From Cellulosimicrobium cellulans (GTDB taxonomy: Bacteria > Actinomycetota > Actinomycetes > Actinomycetales > Cellulomonadaceae): DNA of 64,000 nucleotides. Every line of letters starts with the position of its first letter. Position 1 is the first letter of the stretch. The translations under genes and the position numbers were made by a program. A model generated the notes under the pieces. The model had not been told where the DNA came from. It saw only the letters and a program-made list of their open reading frames with translations, and did no database searches. The stretch is from NCBI RefSeq assembly GCF_007679345.1, contig NZ_VEGH01000016.1:34479-98478 (forward strand), read 5' to 3'. Positions 17,598-26,029 of this stretch are shown here, piece after piece.

Positions 17598-18181
17598 ACG
17601 CGGACCGCACCCGCGTCCGGGTCGTCACCGGTGTCCTGGTTGTCGCGTTCGCGTCCTGCGTCGTGCTCGCCAACTGGGCGATCCTCCACATCGGAGCGGA
17701 CTACGGCCCGGCGCAGCCGCGCACGATCCCCGTGGGCTTCGGTCTGTCCGCGCCGTCCGGCGTGCTGTTCGCCGGCGCCCTGTTGACGTTGCGTGACGTG
17801 CTGCACGAGAGGCTCGGCTCGGGCCGCACCCTCCTGGTGATCGTCGCGACCGCGCCGCTGTCCGCGGTCACCTCCGCCCCTTCGATCGCGCTGGCGTCAA
17901 TCGTGACGTTCCTGATCGCGGAGCTCGCGGACCTGGGCGTGTACGCCCGTGTCCGGGCTCGTAGCCGGGTCGCGGCGGTCGTGGCGAGCAACGTCGTGTC
18001 GAGCGTGGTCGACTCGGCCGTCTTCCTGACGATCGCGTTCGGCTCGCTGCCCGATCCGGGTGTGGTCGCAGGGATGGTGATCGGGAAGGTCGCGGTGTCG
18101 GCGCTGACGTTGGCCGTGCTGGCCCCGGCCTTGCGCCCGGCGCGTGCGGGCATCCCGGCAGCCGCAGCGGACCTGGTGTGA
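17594..18181 (+). CDS. VUT/YhhQ-family transporter (deazapurine or purine-like precursor)
   Basis: A 195-residue membrane protein with five or six hydrophobic segments. The run ANWAI (TM1), VGFGLSAPSGVLFAGALL and LRDVLHERLG matches the VUT family, whose studied member YhhQ imports preQ0/preQ1. The last helices are VVASNVVSSVVDSAVFLTIAFG and VIGKVAVSALTLAVLAPAL. The GTG start overlaps the QueC stop, so the pair is translated together. That supports a role in bringing in a deazapurine used by QueC or in recovering its product. It is the last gene of the operon; the 267 bp behind it contain no gene I can support. Confidence 0.85.
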   Translation: MNADRTRVRVVTGVLVVAFASCVVLANWAILHIGADYGPAQPRTIPVGFGLSAPSGVLFAGALLTLRDVLHERLGSGRTLLVIVATAPLSAVTSAPSIALASIVTFLIAELADLGVYARVRARSRVAAVVASNVVSSVVDSAVFLTIAFGSLPDPGVVAGMVIGKVAVSALTLAVLAPALRPARAGIPAAAADLV

Positions 18182-18448
18182 GACAACCGGTGGCCACGGC
18201 AGTTGTGCCCCCCCGGGCGGGGTCAGCGTGCGGCGGGCCGGCCGCCGTCCGCGGATGCTCCCGGCTGGCGCGACACGCCGATGCGGCCGCGAGCGACCCG
18301 GCAACTCCGCAGGTCACGGCCCCACCGCCTCTGAAGGTCCACCCCGACAGTCAACTCCTGGAGATCGGACAACGGACTCCCAGCCGGCAGCCCAGACATC
18401 CCAGGTGACCTGCGAAGTCCAACCGTTCTCTGCCGTACAGTCGCCGGC

Positions 18449-18853
18449 ATGGGGACCTGGGGCGTGGGACCGTTCGACAGCGACGCCGCGGGCGACCTGC
18501 TCGCGATGATCCGGCACGGCGACTTCACCTTCGCCGAGGTCGACCCGTATTTCGAGGACGACGAGTACGTCGAGGCGGACGGCGGCCAGGCGGCGCTCGC
18601 GATGGTGGAGCTGGCGCTGGCGGTGCACGGCGCCCTGCACGCCGCGGTCCCCGAGGAGGAGACCCTGGTGCCGGCGTTCGCCGGGCACCTCACCCCCGAC
18701 CGGACGCGGTGGCTCCTCGAGCAGGCCGACCGGGTGCTCGCCGACCCCGACACGTCCGAGCTGTACGAGCTGTGGACCGAGCCGGGCGCCGACGCCTGGC
18801 TGACGACCTCGCGCGCCTCGGTGGACCGGCTCCGCGCGCTCGCCACGGGCTGA
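18449..18853 (+). CDS. DUF4259 protein
   Basis: A 134-residue soluble acidic protein starting MGTWGVGPFDSDAAGDLL, the hallmark of DUF4259 (MGxWGxGPFDND). No catalytic motif is known for the family. The ATG at 18449 lies 7 nt after TACAGT, a clean leaderless promoter, and codon use returns to the G/C-saturated core style, so this gene marks the right flank of the accessory island. Single gene; convergent with the LacI gene. Confidence 0.9.
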   Translation: MGTWGVGPFDSDAAGDLLAMIRHGDFTFAEVDPYFEDDEYVEADGGQAALAMVELALAVHGALHAAVPEEETLVPAFAGHLTPDRTRWLLEQADRVLADPDTSELYELWTEPGADAWLTTSRASVDRLRALATG

Positions 18854-18946
18854 CGCCGCCCGGGACCCCCGCGCCGGCTGCCGCCCGCGGGCGTGCTGCC
18901 GCCGAGGTGGGCGCCCGCCGCGCTCGGCCGCCTCCGCGCGCCGAGT

Positions 18947-19010
18947 GTGCAACCGACACGTCGAGCGAGTAGTCGGCGATTGCACTCTCGACGCGTCGAG
19001 TACTCGCTCG
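18947..19010. repeat. Dispersed palindromic intergenic repeat, copy A
   Basis: A 33-bp core beginning GTGCAACCGACACGTCGAG (18947-18980) recurs at 34624-34657 with only a few differences. Here it can fold through CGAGCGAGTA (18962-18971) with TACTCGCTCG (19001-19010), and GTGCAA with TTGCAC (18947-18952/18980-18985). It lies between convergent genes and may act as a two-way terminator. Confidence 0.6.
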
Positions 19011-19040
19011 GCGCGCGCGGCGGGCGGCGGGCGGCGCGGG

Positions 19041-20060
19041 TCAGCGGCGGCGCGGGACCGCGGTCGTGCCGCGGACGACCAGGTGCGTCGGGAGCCGCAG
19101 GTGCTGCCCCGCGCCGGGCCCTTCGCCCGCGCCGGCGTCGGCCCCCAGCAGCGTCAGCAGCATCCCCACCGCCGCGCGGCCGAGGTCCTGGATCTCCTGC
19201 CGCACGGTCGTGAGCGGCGGCGTCGTCGCGGCGGACTCCGGCACGTCGTCGAACCCGACCACCGACAGCTCGGCGGGCACGCGCACCCCGAGGCGGGCGG
19301 CCGCGTCCAGGATGCCCATCGCGGACAGGTCGTTGGCGGCGAACAGCGCGGTGGGCGGGTCGTCCAGGGCGAGCATCGCCGCGGTCGGGGCGTCGGCCGC
19401 GTCCCGCCGGTACTCCGCCACGTGCATCAGCGCCGGGTCGACCGGGATGCCGGCCTCGGCCAGCGCCGCGCGGTACCCGGCCTCCCGCAGCCGGGAGGAC
19501 TCCAGGTCGGCGCGCCCGCCCAGGAACCCGATCCGCCGGTGCCCGAGCCCGAGCAGGTGCCGCACCGCCAGCACGGCACCGTGCAGGTTGTCGGAGTCGA
19601 CGGTCGGCAGGCCGCCGGGGCCGGCGTGCGGGTCGACGGCCACCACCGGGACGGAGGCTCCCGCGTGCAGGACGGTGGGGGTGACCAGGACGGCGCCGTC
19701 GATGAGGGTGCCGCTCAGCCGCGCCAGGTAGCGGTGCTCCCAGCCCGCCCGGCCCGAGCCGCCTCCGGTGTAGGCGAGCAGCGCGTGGTCGGTGCCGCGC
19801 AGGGCGGCGCCGGCGCCCTTGAGGATCTCGGCGCTGAACGGCTCGAACTCCGCGACCAGCACCCCGACGACGCCGGTGCGGTGCGAGCGCAGGCCGCGGG
19901 CGACGATGCTCGACTCGTAGCCGAGCCGGTCCACGACGGCGCGCACGTGGGTCGCGGTGCCGGCCGCGATGCCGTCCCGCTGGTTGATCACCTTCGAGAC
20001 GGTCGCCACCGAGACCCCGGCCTCGCGGGCGACGTCCGTGATCGTCACCCGGCGTGCCAT
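19041..20060 (-). CDS. LacI-family repressor of the xylan/oligosaccharide operon
   Basis: A 339-residue repressor. The HTH is ITDVAREAGVSVATVSKVIN (residues 6-25), followed by the hinge and a periplasmic-binding-like sugar domain (VVGVLVAEFEPFSAEIL; RRIGFLGGRADLESSRLREAGY; LSVVGFDDVPESAATTPPLTTV). It is divergent from the ABC transporter gene and a near-palindrome at 20085-20098 lies between them. The ATG at 20060 follows a TAGGAT box by 7 nt, so it is leaderless. The inducer is probably xylobiose, another xylo-oligosaccharide or an arabinoxylan fragment, judged only from the downstream enzymes. Confidence 0.92.
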   Translation of the reverse strand: MARRVTITDVAREAGVSVATVSKVINQRDGIAAGTATHVRAVVDRLGYESSIVARGLRSHRTGVVGVLVAEFEPFSAEILKGAGAALRGTDHALLAYTGGGSGRAGWEHRYLARLSGTLIDGAVLVTPTVLHAGASVPVVAVDPHAGPGGLPTVDSDNLHGAVLAVRHLLGLGHRRIGFLGGRADLESSRLREAGYRAALAEAGIPVDPALMHVAEYRRDAADAPTAAMLALDDPPTALFAANDLSAMGILDAAARLGVRVPAELSVVGFDDVPESAATTPPLTTVRQEIQDLGRAAVGMLLTLLGADAGAGEGPGAGQHLRLPTHLVVRGTTAVPRRR

Positions 20061-20084
20061 GGCCGTGATCCTAGGTTGCTAAAA

Positions 20085-20098
20085 CGTTATCGACAACG
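20085..20098 (+). promoter_or_regulatory. Candidate LacI operator and divergent promoter region
   Basis: CGTTATCGACAACG matches its own reverse complement at 12 of 14 positions with the central CG typical of LacI-family sites. A TTGACA -35 box follows at 20100-20105, with CAGAGT at 20124-20129 as a weak -10 for the transporter operon; the repressor's own TAGGAT box lies on the other side. One site could therefore control both directions. Confidence 0.6.
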
Positions 20099-20282
20099 GT
20101 TGACACGCTGCTCCGGCGGCTGCCAGAGTCGCCGTGCAGTCAGCGATGACGAGGAGGGCCCGACCCCGGCACAGCCGCAGGGGTCGGCGTCACGAGCACG
20201 ACGCACGGCGGTCACCCGCCGACGGCGAACGGTCCGGCCCCGGCGGGGAGGACCACGGTCAACTCAACGAAGAGGGCAGATC

Positions 20283-21578
20283 ATGAAGGCACGCAAGACG
20301 CTGGCGGTCACGGCCGCGGCGATCGTGGCAGCCATGACCCTCGCCGCCTGCGGCGGCGGCGACTCGGGGTCCGGTGGCGAGGACGGCGGGGACGTCACGA
20401 TGACGTTCTGGCACAACTCGACGACGGGCGACGGCAAGGCCTACTGGGAGGACACCGTCGCGGCGTTCGAGGAGGCCAACCCGGGCGTCACCATCAACAT
20501 CCAGTCCATCCAGAACGAGGACATGGACGGCAAGCTCCAGACCGCCCTGAACTCGGGCGACGCGCCGGACATCTTCATGGCGCGCGGCGGCGGCAAGCTC
20601 GCCGACGTGGTCGAGGCGGGCCAGGCCATGGACCTGTCCGACGCGCTGACCCAGGAGACGCGTGACGCGCTCGGCGAGGCGTCCCTCGCGGCGTTCTCGG
20701 TCGACGGCTCGGTCTACGGCGTCCCGACGGCCGTGCTCCCCGGCGGCCTCTACTACAGCAAGGACCTGTTCGCGCAGGCCGGCATCACCGAGACGCCGAC
20801 GACCGTCGACGAGCTGAGCGCCGCGGTCGACAAGCTCAAGGCCGCCGGCATCCAGCCGATCGCGCTGGGCGCCAAGGACGCGTGGCCCGCCGCGCACTGG
20901 TACTACTTCTTCGCGCTGCGCGAGTGCTCGCAGGACACCATGACGCAGGCCGCCAAGGACATGTCCTTCGACGACGAGTGCTGGACGAAGGCCGGCGAGG
21001 ACCTGCAGGACTTCGCCGCGACGGAGCCGTTCAACGAGGGCTACCTGACCACCACCGCGCAGCAGGGCGCCGGCTCCTCCGCGGGCCTCATCGCCAACCA
21101 CCAGGCCGCCATGGAGCTCATGGGCGCCTGGGACCCGGGCGTCATCGCCAACCTGACGCCGGAGCAGGAGCCGCTGGCCGACCTCGGCTGGTTCCCGTTC
21201 CCGGCCGTGGACGGCGGCGCCGGTGACCCCACCGCGATGATGGGCGGCGTCGACGGCTTCAGCTGCTACGTGGACGCGCCGAAGGAGTGCGCCGACTTCC
21301 TGAACTTCATCGCGGAGAAGGACAACCAGGAGGGCTACGCCGAGGCGTTCGTCACCCTGCCGGCCAGCAAGGACGCGCAGTCCGTCGTGACCGACCCGGC
21401 CCTGCAGGACGTCCTGGCGTCCTACAACGACGCGGCCTACGTGTCCGTCTGGCTGGACACCCTGTTCGGCCAGAACGTCGGCAACGCGCTCAACACCAGC
21501 GTCGTCGAGATGCTCGCCGGCAGCGGCAGCCCCGACAAGATCGTCGAGACTGTCAACGCCGCGGCGGCCAAGGAGTAG
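20283..21578 (+). CDS. ABC sugar transporter, substrate-binding lipoprotein
   Basis: A 431-residue family-1 extracellular solute-binding protein. It has a lipoprotein signal with lipobox LAAC and lipidated Cys22 or so (MTLAACGGGDSG), a Gly/Ser-rich tether, then TMTFWHNSTTGDG and the typical strand order GDAPDIFMARGGGKL. The aromatic residues expected to stack on sugar rings are abundant (HWYYFFALRE). Start ATG with a GAAGAGGG site. It is first in the operon, 7 bp before the permease, and under the LacI operator; it should capture xylo- or other oligosaccharides outside the membrane. No ATPase gene is present; a shared MsiK-type ATPase elsewhere is expected in actinobacteria. Confidence 0.93.
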   Translation: MKARKTLAVTAAAIVAAMTLAACGGGDSGSGGEDGGDVTMTFWHNSTTGDGKAYWEDTVAAFEEANPGVTINIQSIQNEDMDGKLQTALNSGDAPDIFMARGGGKLADVVEAGQAMDLSDALTQETRDALGEASLAAFSVDGSVYGVPTAVLPGGLYYSKDLFAQAGITETPTTVDELSAAVDKLKAAGIQPIALGAKDAWPAAHWYYFFALRECSQDTMTQAAKDMSFDDECWTKAGEDLQDFAATEPFNEGYLTTTAQQGAGSSAGLIANHQAAMELMGAWDPGVIANLTPEQEPLADLGWFPFPAVDGGAGDPTAMMGGVDGFSCYVDAPKECADFLNFIAEKDNQEGYAEAFVTLPASKDAQSVVTDPALQDVLASYNDAAYVSVWLDTLFGQNVGNALNTSVVEMLAGSGSPDKIVETVNAAAAKE

Positions 21579-21585
21579 CACGACC

Positions 21586-22605
21586 ATGAGCGACTCGCAG
21601 GGCGTGAGCCCGGTGGTCATCTCGTCGCCCGAGGGTCGCTCGGCGGCCGGGGGCGGTGCCGTCGCGGCACCGTCCCCGGCGCCCCTCCCGCGCCGGCGGC
21701 GCGGGAGCTGGCGTCAGCGGCTCGAGATCGGCATCCTGACCGGACCGGCCATCCTGATCTTCCTGGCGTTCGTCATCTTCCCCGTGGTGATGGCGGCGTA
21801 CTACGGCTTCTTCAAGTGGAAGGGCTTCGGCCCGCCGACCGACTTCGTCGGCCTGGACAACTACGTCGCGATCCTGAAGGACCCGACGTTCCACGACGCG
21901 CTCCGGCACAACGGGTTCATCGTCGTGATGTCCCTGGTCCTCCAGGGGCCCGCGGCCGTGATCCTCGCGCTGCTGCTGAACCGCAAGATCCGCGGCCGGT
22001 CGCTGATCCGCGTCCTGATCTTCGTGCCCTACGTGATCTCCGAGGTCATCGTCGGCACCGGCTGGAGCCTCATGCTCCAGACGACCGGCGCGGTGAACAG
22101 CCTGCTCGAGAAGATCGGGCTCGGGTTCCTCACCGCCGACTGGTTGTCCGACCCGAAGATCGCCATCTGGTCGTTGATGATCATCATCACGTGGAAGTAC
22201 ATCGGCTTCGCGGTGATCCTGTTCCTCGCCGGCCTGCAGTCGATCCCCGAGGAGCTGCACGAGGCCGCGGCGATCGACGGCGCCTCCTACTGGCAGGCGC
22301 AGCGCTCGATCACGCTGCCGCTGCTCGGCCCGACGATCCGGATCTGGGCGTTCCTGTCGATCATCGGCTCGCTCCAGCTGTTCGACCTCGTCTACATCAT
22401 CTGGGGCCAGTACGTCTCCGCCACGGCCGGGACGTCGACCATGGCCACGTACATGGTCTCCAACGGCCGCCTGGCCGGGAACTACGGCTTCGGCAACGCC
22501 GTCGCGGTCGTGCTGTTCCTGATCTCGCTGGCGATCGCGCTGACGTACCAGCGCTTCGTGCTCCGCCGGGACACCGAGGGCGCGCTGACCGAGAGGAAGA
22601 AGTGA
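21586..22605 (+). CDS. ABC sugar transporter permease, MalF-type
   Basis: A 339-residue inner-membrane permease with six main helices. A cytoplasmic Pro/Arg-rich N terminus precedes ILTGPAILIFLAFVIFPVVM. The EAA loop that docks the ATPase is ELHEAAAIDGASYWQAQRSI (about residues 222-241). The ribosome site AAGGAG overlaps the stop of the preceding gene. The second permease begins inside its stop codon (TGATG), so the two subunits are translated at matching levels. Confidence 0.93.
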   Translation: MSDSQGVSPVVISSPEGRSAAGGGAVAAPSPAPLPRRRRGSWRQRLEIGILTGPAILIFLAFVIFPVVMAAYYGFFKWKGFGPPTDFVGLDNYVAILKDPTFHDALRHNGFIVVMSLVLQGPAAVILALLLNRKIRGRSLIRVLIFVPYVISEVIVGTGWSLMLQTTGAVNSLLEKIGLGFLTADWLSDPKIAIWSLMIIITWKYIGFAVILFLAGLQSIPEELHEAAAIDGASYWQAQRSITLPLLGPTIRIWAFLSIIGSLQLFDLVYIIWGQYVSATAGTSTMATYMVSNGRLAGNYGFGNAVAVVLFLISLAIALTYQRFVLRRDTEGALTERKK

Positions 22606-23498
22606 TGGCCGCCACCGCCGTCCAGACGCCCCCGCTGCCGGCGTCGCGCCCCGAGCCCCGTCGTCGCCGGCCCGGCCGCTCGCTCGAGCGCGTGAACCCG
22701 CTGGTCTACGTCGTCGCCTGGCTCCTGGTCGGCGTGTGCATCGCGCCGGTCGCCTACATCGTGCTGGGCGGCCTGCGGACGAACTCGCAGATCACGCTCG
22801 ACCCGTCCGGCCTCCCGACGACGTGGGAGTTCGGCAACTACGTCGATGTCCTGTCCAGCTCGCTGTTCTGGCAGCAGTTCCTGAACTCGGCGATCTGCGG
22901 CATCGCGACGACGATCGGCGTCGTGGTGCTCGGGGTCATGGCGAGCTTCGTGCTGGCGCGGTACCAGTTCTCCGGGCGCGGGGCGATGTACTCGCTGTTC
23001 GCGGCGGGCCTGATGTTCCCGATGACGGTCGCGATCACGCCGCTGTACATCATGATCCGGCAGCTCGGGCTGATGAACAGCCTGGCCGGCATCATCCTGC
23101 CGCAGATCGCGTTCGCGCTGCCGGTGACGATCATCATCCTGGTGCCGTTCCTGCGGGCGATCCCGAAGGAGCTCGAGGAGGCGGCGGCCATCGACGGCGC
23201 GAGCCGGCTCGGGTTCTTCTTCCGGATGGTCGTGCCGCTGTCGGTCCCGGGCGTGGTGACCGTCGGCATCCTCGCGTTCGTCGCGAGCTGGAACAGCTAC
23301 ATGCTGCCGCTGTTCATCCTGAACGACGAGGGGCAGTACACGCTGCCGCTGGGCGTCCAGGCCTTCGCCTCGCAGTACTCCGTCGACACCGCCCGGGTGC
23401 TGGCGTTCACGTCGCTGTCGATGATCCCCGCGCTGATCTTCTTCTCGCTCTTCGAGCGGAGGATCGTCGGGGGTCTGACCGGCGCCGTCAAGGGCTGA
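22605..23498 (+). CDS. ABC sugar transporter permease, MalG-type
   Basis: A 297-residue permease with six helices and the EAA loop ELEEAAAIDGASRLGFFFRM. The C-terminal FERRIVGGLTGAVKG tail is typical of MalG-type subunits. The ATG overlaps the upstream TGA by one base. A GC hairpin between its stop and the GH3 gene may reduce read-through into the enzyme genes. Confidence 0.93.
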   Translation: MAATAVQTPPLPASRPEPRRRRPGRSLERVNPLVYVVAWLLVGVCIAPVAYIVLGGLRTNSQITLDPSGLPTTWEFGNYVDVLSSSLFWQQFLNSAICGIATTIGVVVLGVMASFVLARYQFSGRGAMYSLFAAGLMFPMTVAITPLYIMIRQLGLMNSLAGIILPQIAFALPVTIIILVPFLRAIPKELEEAAAIDGASRLGFFFRMVVPLSVPGVVTVGILAFVASWNSYMLPLFILNDEGQYTLPLGVQAFASQYSVDTARVLAFTSLSMIPALIFFSLFERRIVGGLTGAVKG

Positions 23499-23504
23499 GG
23501 CCGA

Positions 23505-23532
23505 CGGCGGGGCGCCCTGCGCCGCCCCGCCG
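23505..23532 (+). terminator. Intercistronic hairpin between transporter and glycosidase genes
   Basis: CGGCGGGGCG (23505-23514) can pair with CGCCCCGCCG (23523-23532) around an 8-nt loop, just after the permease stop. There is no U tract. It could be a partial terminator or an mRNA-stabilising stem that separates transporter and enzyme levels. Confidence 0.45.
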
Positions 23533-23575
23533 CCGTGCCCGCCACCCGCACGTCCTCGAACAGGAGCACCCTCGC

Positions 23576-26029
23576 GTGTCCGACACCACCGGCACCGCCG
23601 CCCCGGCTGCGGCGCCCGCCTCCGCCCGCCCCGACGCCGAGCCCGTCCCCGCGATGCCCGTCGTCTCCGACCGGGTCCGCGACCTGCACGCCCGCATGAC
23701 CCTCGAGGAGAAGCTGGCCCAGCTGGTCGGCTACTGGCTCGACCAGAACGGCACGGTCGCCCCGATGCAGTCCGAGATGGCCGCGGGCCAGAAGGACTCC
23801 GGTCAGCTGCCCGAGATCACCCGGCACGGCCTCGGCCACTACACCCGGGTGTACGGCACCCGGCCGGTGGACCCGGTCGAGCGGGCGGCCTGGCTGTGGG
23901 CCGAGCAGCGCCGGCTGCAGCGGGAGACCCGGCTCGGCATCCCGGCGCTGGTGCACGAGGAGTGCCTGACCGGCCTGGCAGCGTGGCAAGCCGCGACCTA
24001 CCCGACGCCGCTGGCCTGGGGCGCGTCGTTCGACCCCGACCTGGTGCACGAGGCGGCCCGCGCGATCGGCGACTCGATGCGCGAGCTCGGCATCCACCAG
24101 GGCCTGGCGCCCGTGCTGGACGTCGTCGGCGACCCCCGGTGGGGCCGTGTCGACGAGTGCATCGGCGAGGACCCGTACCTGGTCGGCACGATCGGCACGG
24201 CGTACGTGCGCGGTCTGCAGGAGGCCGGGGTGCACGCCACGCTCAAGCACTTCGCGGGCTACTCCGCGTCGGCGGCCGGCCGGAACCACGCCCCGGTCAG
24301 CGCGGGCCCGCGCGAGCTGCTCGACGTGTACCTGCCGCCGTTCGAGATGGCGGTCCGCGACGGCGGCGCCCGCTCGGTGATGAATGCCTACGTCGACGTC
24401 GACGGCGTCCCGATGGCGGCGAGCGCCGAGCACCTGACCGGCGTGCTGCGCGAGCAGTGGGGCTTCGACGGCGTCGTCGTCGCCGACTACTTCGCGGTGG
24501 CCTTCCTCGAGGTGATGCACCGGGTCGCGGCCGACCGCGGTGAGGCCGCCGCGCTGGCCCTGGAGGCCGGCATCGACGTCGAGCTGCCGACCGGCGACGC
24601 GTACCTGGAGCCGCTCACGGAGCGGCTGCGCGCCGGGCTGGCGGACGAGCGCCTGGTGGACCGCGCGGTGCTGCGCGTGCTGGCGCAGAAGGAGGAGCTC
24701 GGCCTGCTGGACCCCGACGCGTTCGCCGCCGGCCCGCCCACCGAGGTCGACCTGGACTCCCCGCGGCAGCGGGAGATCGCCCGGCGGCTCGCGCAGGAGT
24801 CGGTGGTGCTGCTCGCCAACGACGGCGTGCTGCCGCTCGCGCGGCCGCGGCGGGTGGCCGTCGTCGGCCCCAACGCCGACCGGCCCGAGGCGCTGATGGG
24901 CTGCTACTCGTTCGCCAACCACGTGCTCGCGCACCACCCGGGCCTGCCGCTCGGGTTCGAGATCCGCAGCGTCGGCGAGGCGCTGGACGCGGCGCTCGCG
25001 GGCACCGCGGAGGTCGTGCACGCCGCGGGCTGCGCGGTCGAGGGCGACGACACCTCCGGGTTCGCCGAGGCGGTCGACGCGGCCACCGGCGCCGACGTGG
25101 CGGTCGTCGTGGTGGGCGACCAGGCGGGCCTGTTCGGCCGCGGCACGGTCGGCGAGGGCAACGACGCCGAGTCCCTGGAGCTGCCGGGTGTGCAGCGGCA
25201 GCTGGTGGAGGCCCTGGTGGCGACCGGCACCCCGGTCGTGCTGGTGCTGCTGACCGGCCGCCCGTACGCGATCGGCTGGGCGCTCGACGGCGAGGGCGCG
25301 CGCCCGGCCGCGGTGCTGCAGGCGTTCTTCCCGGGCGAGGGCGGCGGCGACGCGATCGCCGACGTGCTCACCGGCGCGGTGAACCCGTCCGGGCGGCTGC
25401 CGGTGTCGCTGCCGCGGTCCGCGGGCACCCAGCCGTACCGGTACCTGCACCCGGTGCTCGGCGGGCCGTCCGACGTCACGTCGACCGACCCGACCCCGGT
25501 GCGGCCGTTCGGCTTCGGGCTCGGGTACACCGAGTTCGCCTACGGCGACCTCGCGGTGGACGCGTCCGTCGACTCGTCGGCCTCGTTCGAGGCGGCGGTC
25601 ACCGTCACCAACGTCGGCGCGGTCGCCGGCACCGAGACCGTCCAGCTGTACGGGCACGACGTGGTCGCGACCGTGACCCGCCCGGTCGCGCAGCTGCTCG
25701 GCTACGCCCGCGTGGACCTGGCGCCGGGGGAGTCCCGCCGGGTGACGTTCCGGGTGCCGACGACGCGGTTCGCGTTCGCGGACCGCCGGCTGACCCGGGT
25801 GGTCGAGCCCGGTGACGTGCACGTCTGGGTCGCGTCGCACGCCGAGGCGGCGCCGCGGTCCGCCGAGGTCGCCGGCACCAACGGCGCGATCCGGATGGCC
25901 CGCGCCCGCACGGAGCGTGCCGTCGCCGGCACCGCCACGGAGCGCCGCGTGCTCGCGGTGACCGGCGGCGTGCACGAGGTGACCGCCGCCGACGCCCGCG
26001 TCGTCGAGGTGAAGGTCACCGCCCCGTGA
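23576..26029 (+). CDS. GH3 beta-glycosidase (probable beta-xylosidase or beta-glucosidase)
   Basis: An 817-residue cytoplasmic GH3 enzyme with no signal peptide. Domain 1 includes AQLVGYWLDQ, the KHFAGY motif and GFDGVVVADYF with Asp304 as nucleophile; domain 2 (from about residue 390) contains VVLLANDGVLPL and the GEGNDAESLELPG loop; a fibronectin-III-like C-terminal domain follows (FGFGLGYTEFAY onward). It should split imported oligosaccharides. The Ala/Tyr near the nucleophile (VADYF instead of VSDW) is often seen in xylosidase-like members. The GTG at 23576 has AGGAG 10 nt upstream. The GH43 gene starts inside its stop (GTGA). Confidence 0.9.
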   Translation: MSDTTGTAAPAAAPASARPDAEPVPAMPVVSDRVRDLHARMTLEEKLAQLVGYWLDQNGTVAPMQSEMAAGQKDSGQLPEITRHGLGHYTRVYGTRPVDPVERAAWLWAEQRRLQRETRLGIPALVHEECLTGLAAWQAATYPTPLAWGASFDPDLVHEAARAIGDSMRELGIHQGLAPVLDVVGDPRWGRVDECIGEDPYLVGTIGTAYVRGLQEAGVHATLKHFAGYSASAAGRNHAPVSAGPRELLDVYLPPFEMAVRDGGARSVMNAYVDVDGVPMAASAEHLTGVLREQWGFDGVVVADYFAVAFLEVMHRVAADRGEAAALALEAGIDVELPTGDAYLEPLTERLRAGLADERLVDRAVLRVLAQKEELGLLDPDAFAAGPPTEVDLDSPRQREIARRLAQESVVLLANDGVLPLARPRRVAVVGPNADRPEALMGCYSFANHVLAHHPGLPLGFEIRSVGEALDAALAGTAEVVHAAGCAVEGDDTSGFAEAVDAATGADVAVVVVGDQAGLFGRGTVGEGNDAESLELPGVQRQLVEALVATGTPVVLVLLTGRPYAIGWALDGEGARPAAVLQAFFPGEGGGDAIADVLTGAVNPSGRLPVSLPRSAGTQPYRYLHPVLGGPSDVTSTDPTPVRPFGFGLGYTEFAYGDLAVDASVDSSASFEAAVTVTNVGAVAGTETVQLYGHDVVATVTRPVAQLLGYARVDLAPGESRRVTFRVPTTRFAFADRRLTRVVEPGDVHVWVASHAEAAPRSAEVAGTNGAIRMARARTERAVAGTATERRVLAVTGGVHEVTAADARVVEVKVTAP

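Noticed and set aside
14101..18181. Type IV CBASS or Qat
   Set aside because: OGG- and QueC-like genes are present, but no CD-NTase, no CBASS effector, no TGT, no Qat ATPase and no TatD-like nuclease are seen.
14101..18181. Dpd-type or phage 7-deazaguanine DNA modification cluster
   Set aside because: No DpdA/TGT-like transglycosylase, no helicase or nuclease set and no QueD/QueE/FolE are in the window.
18182..18448. A right attachment site copying the tRNA-Thr 3' end
   Set aside because: I found only short matches such as CCGACAG; nothing extends over the T arm or acceptor stem. A weak likeness between TCCAAC-containing segments near 5895 and 18420 is too short to count.
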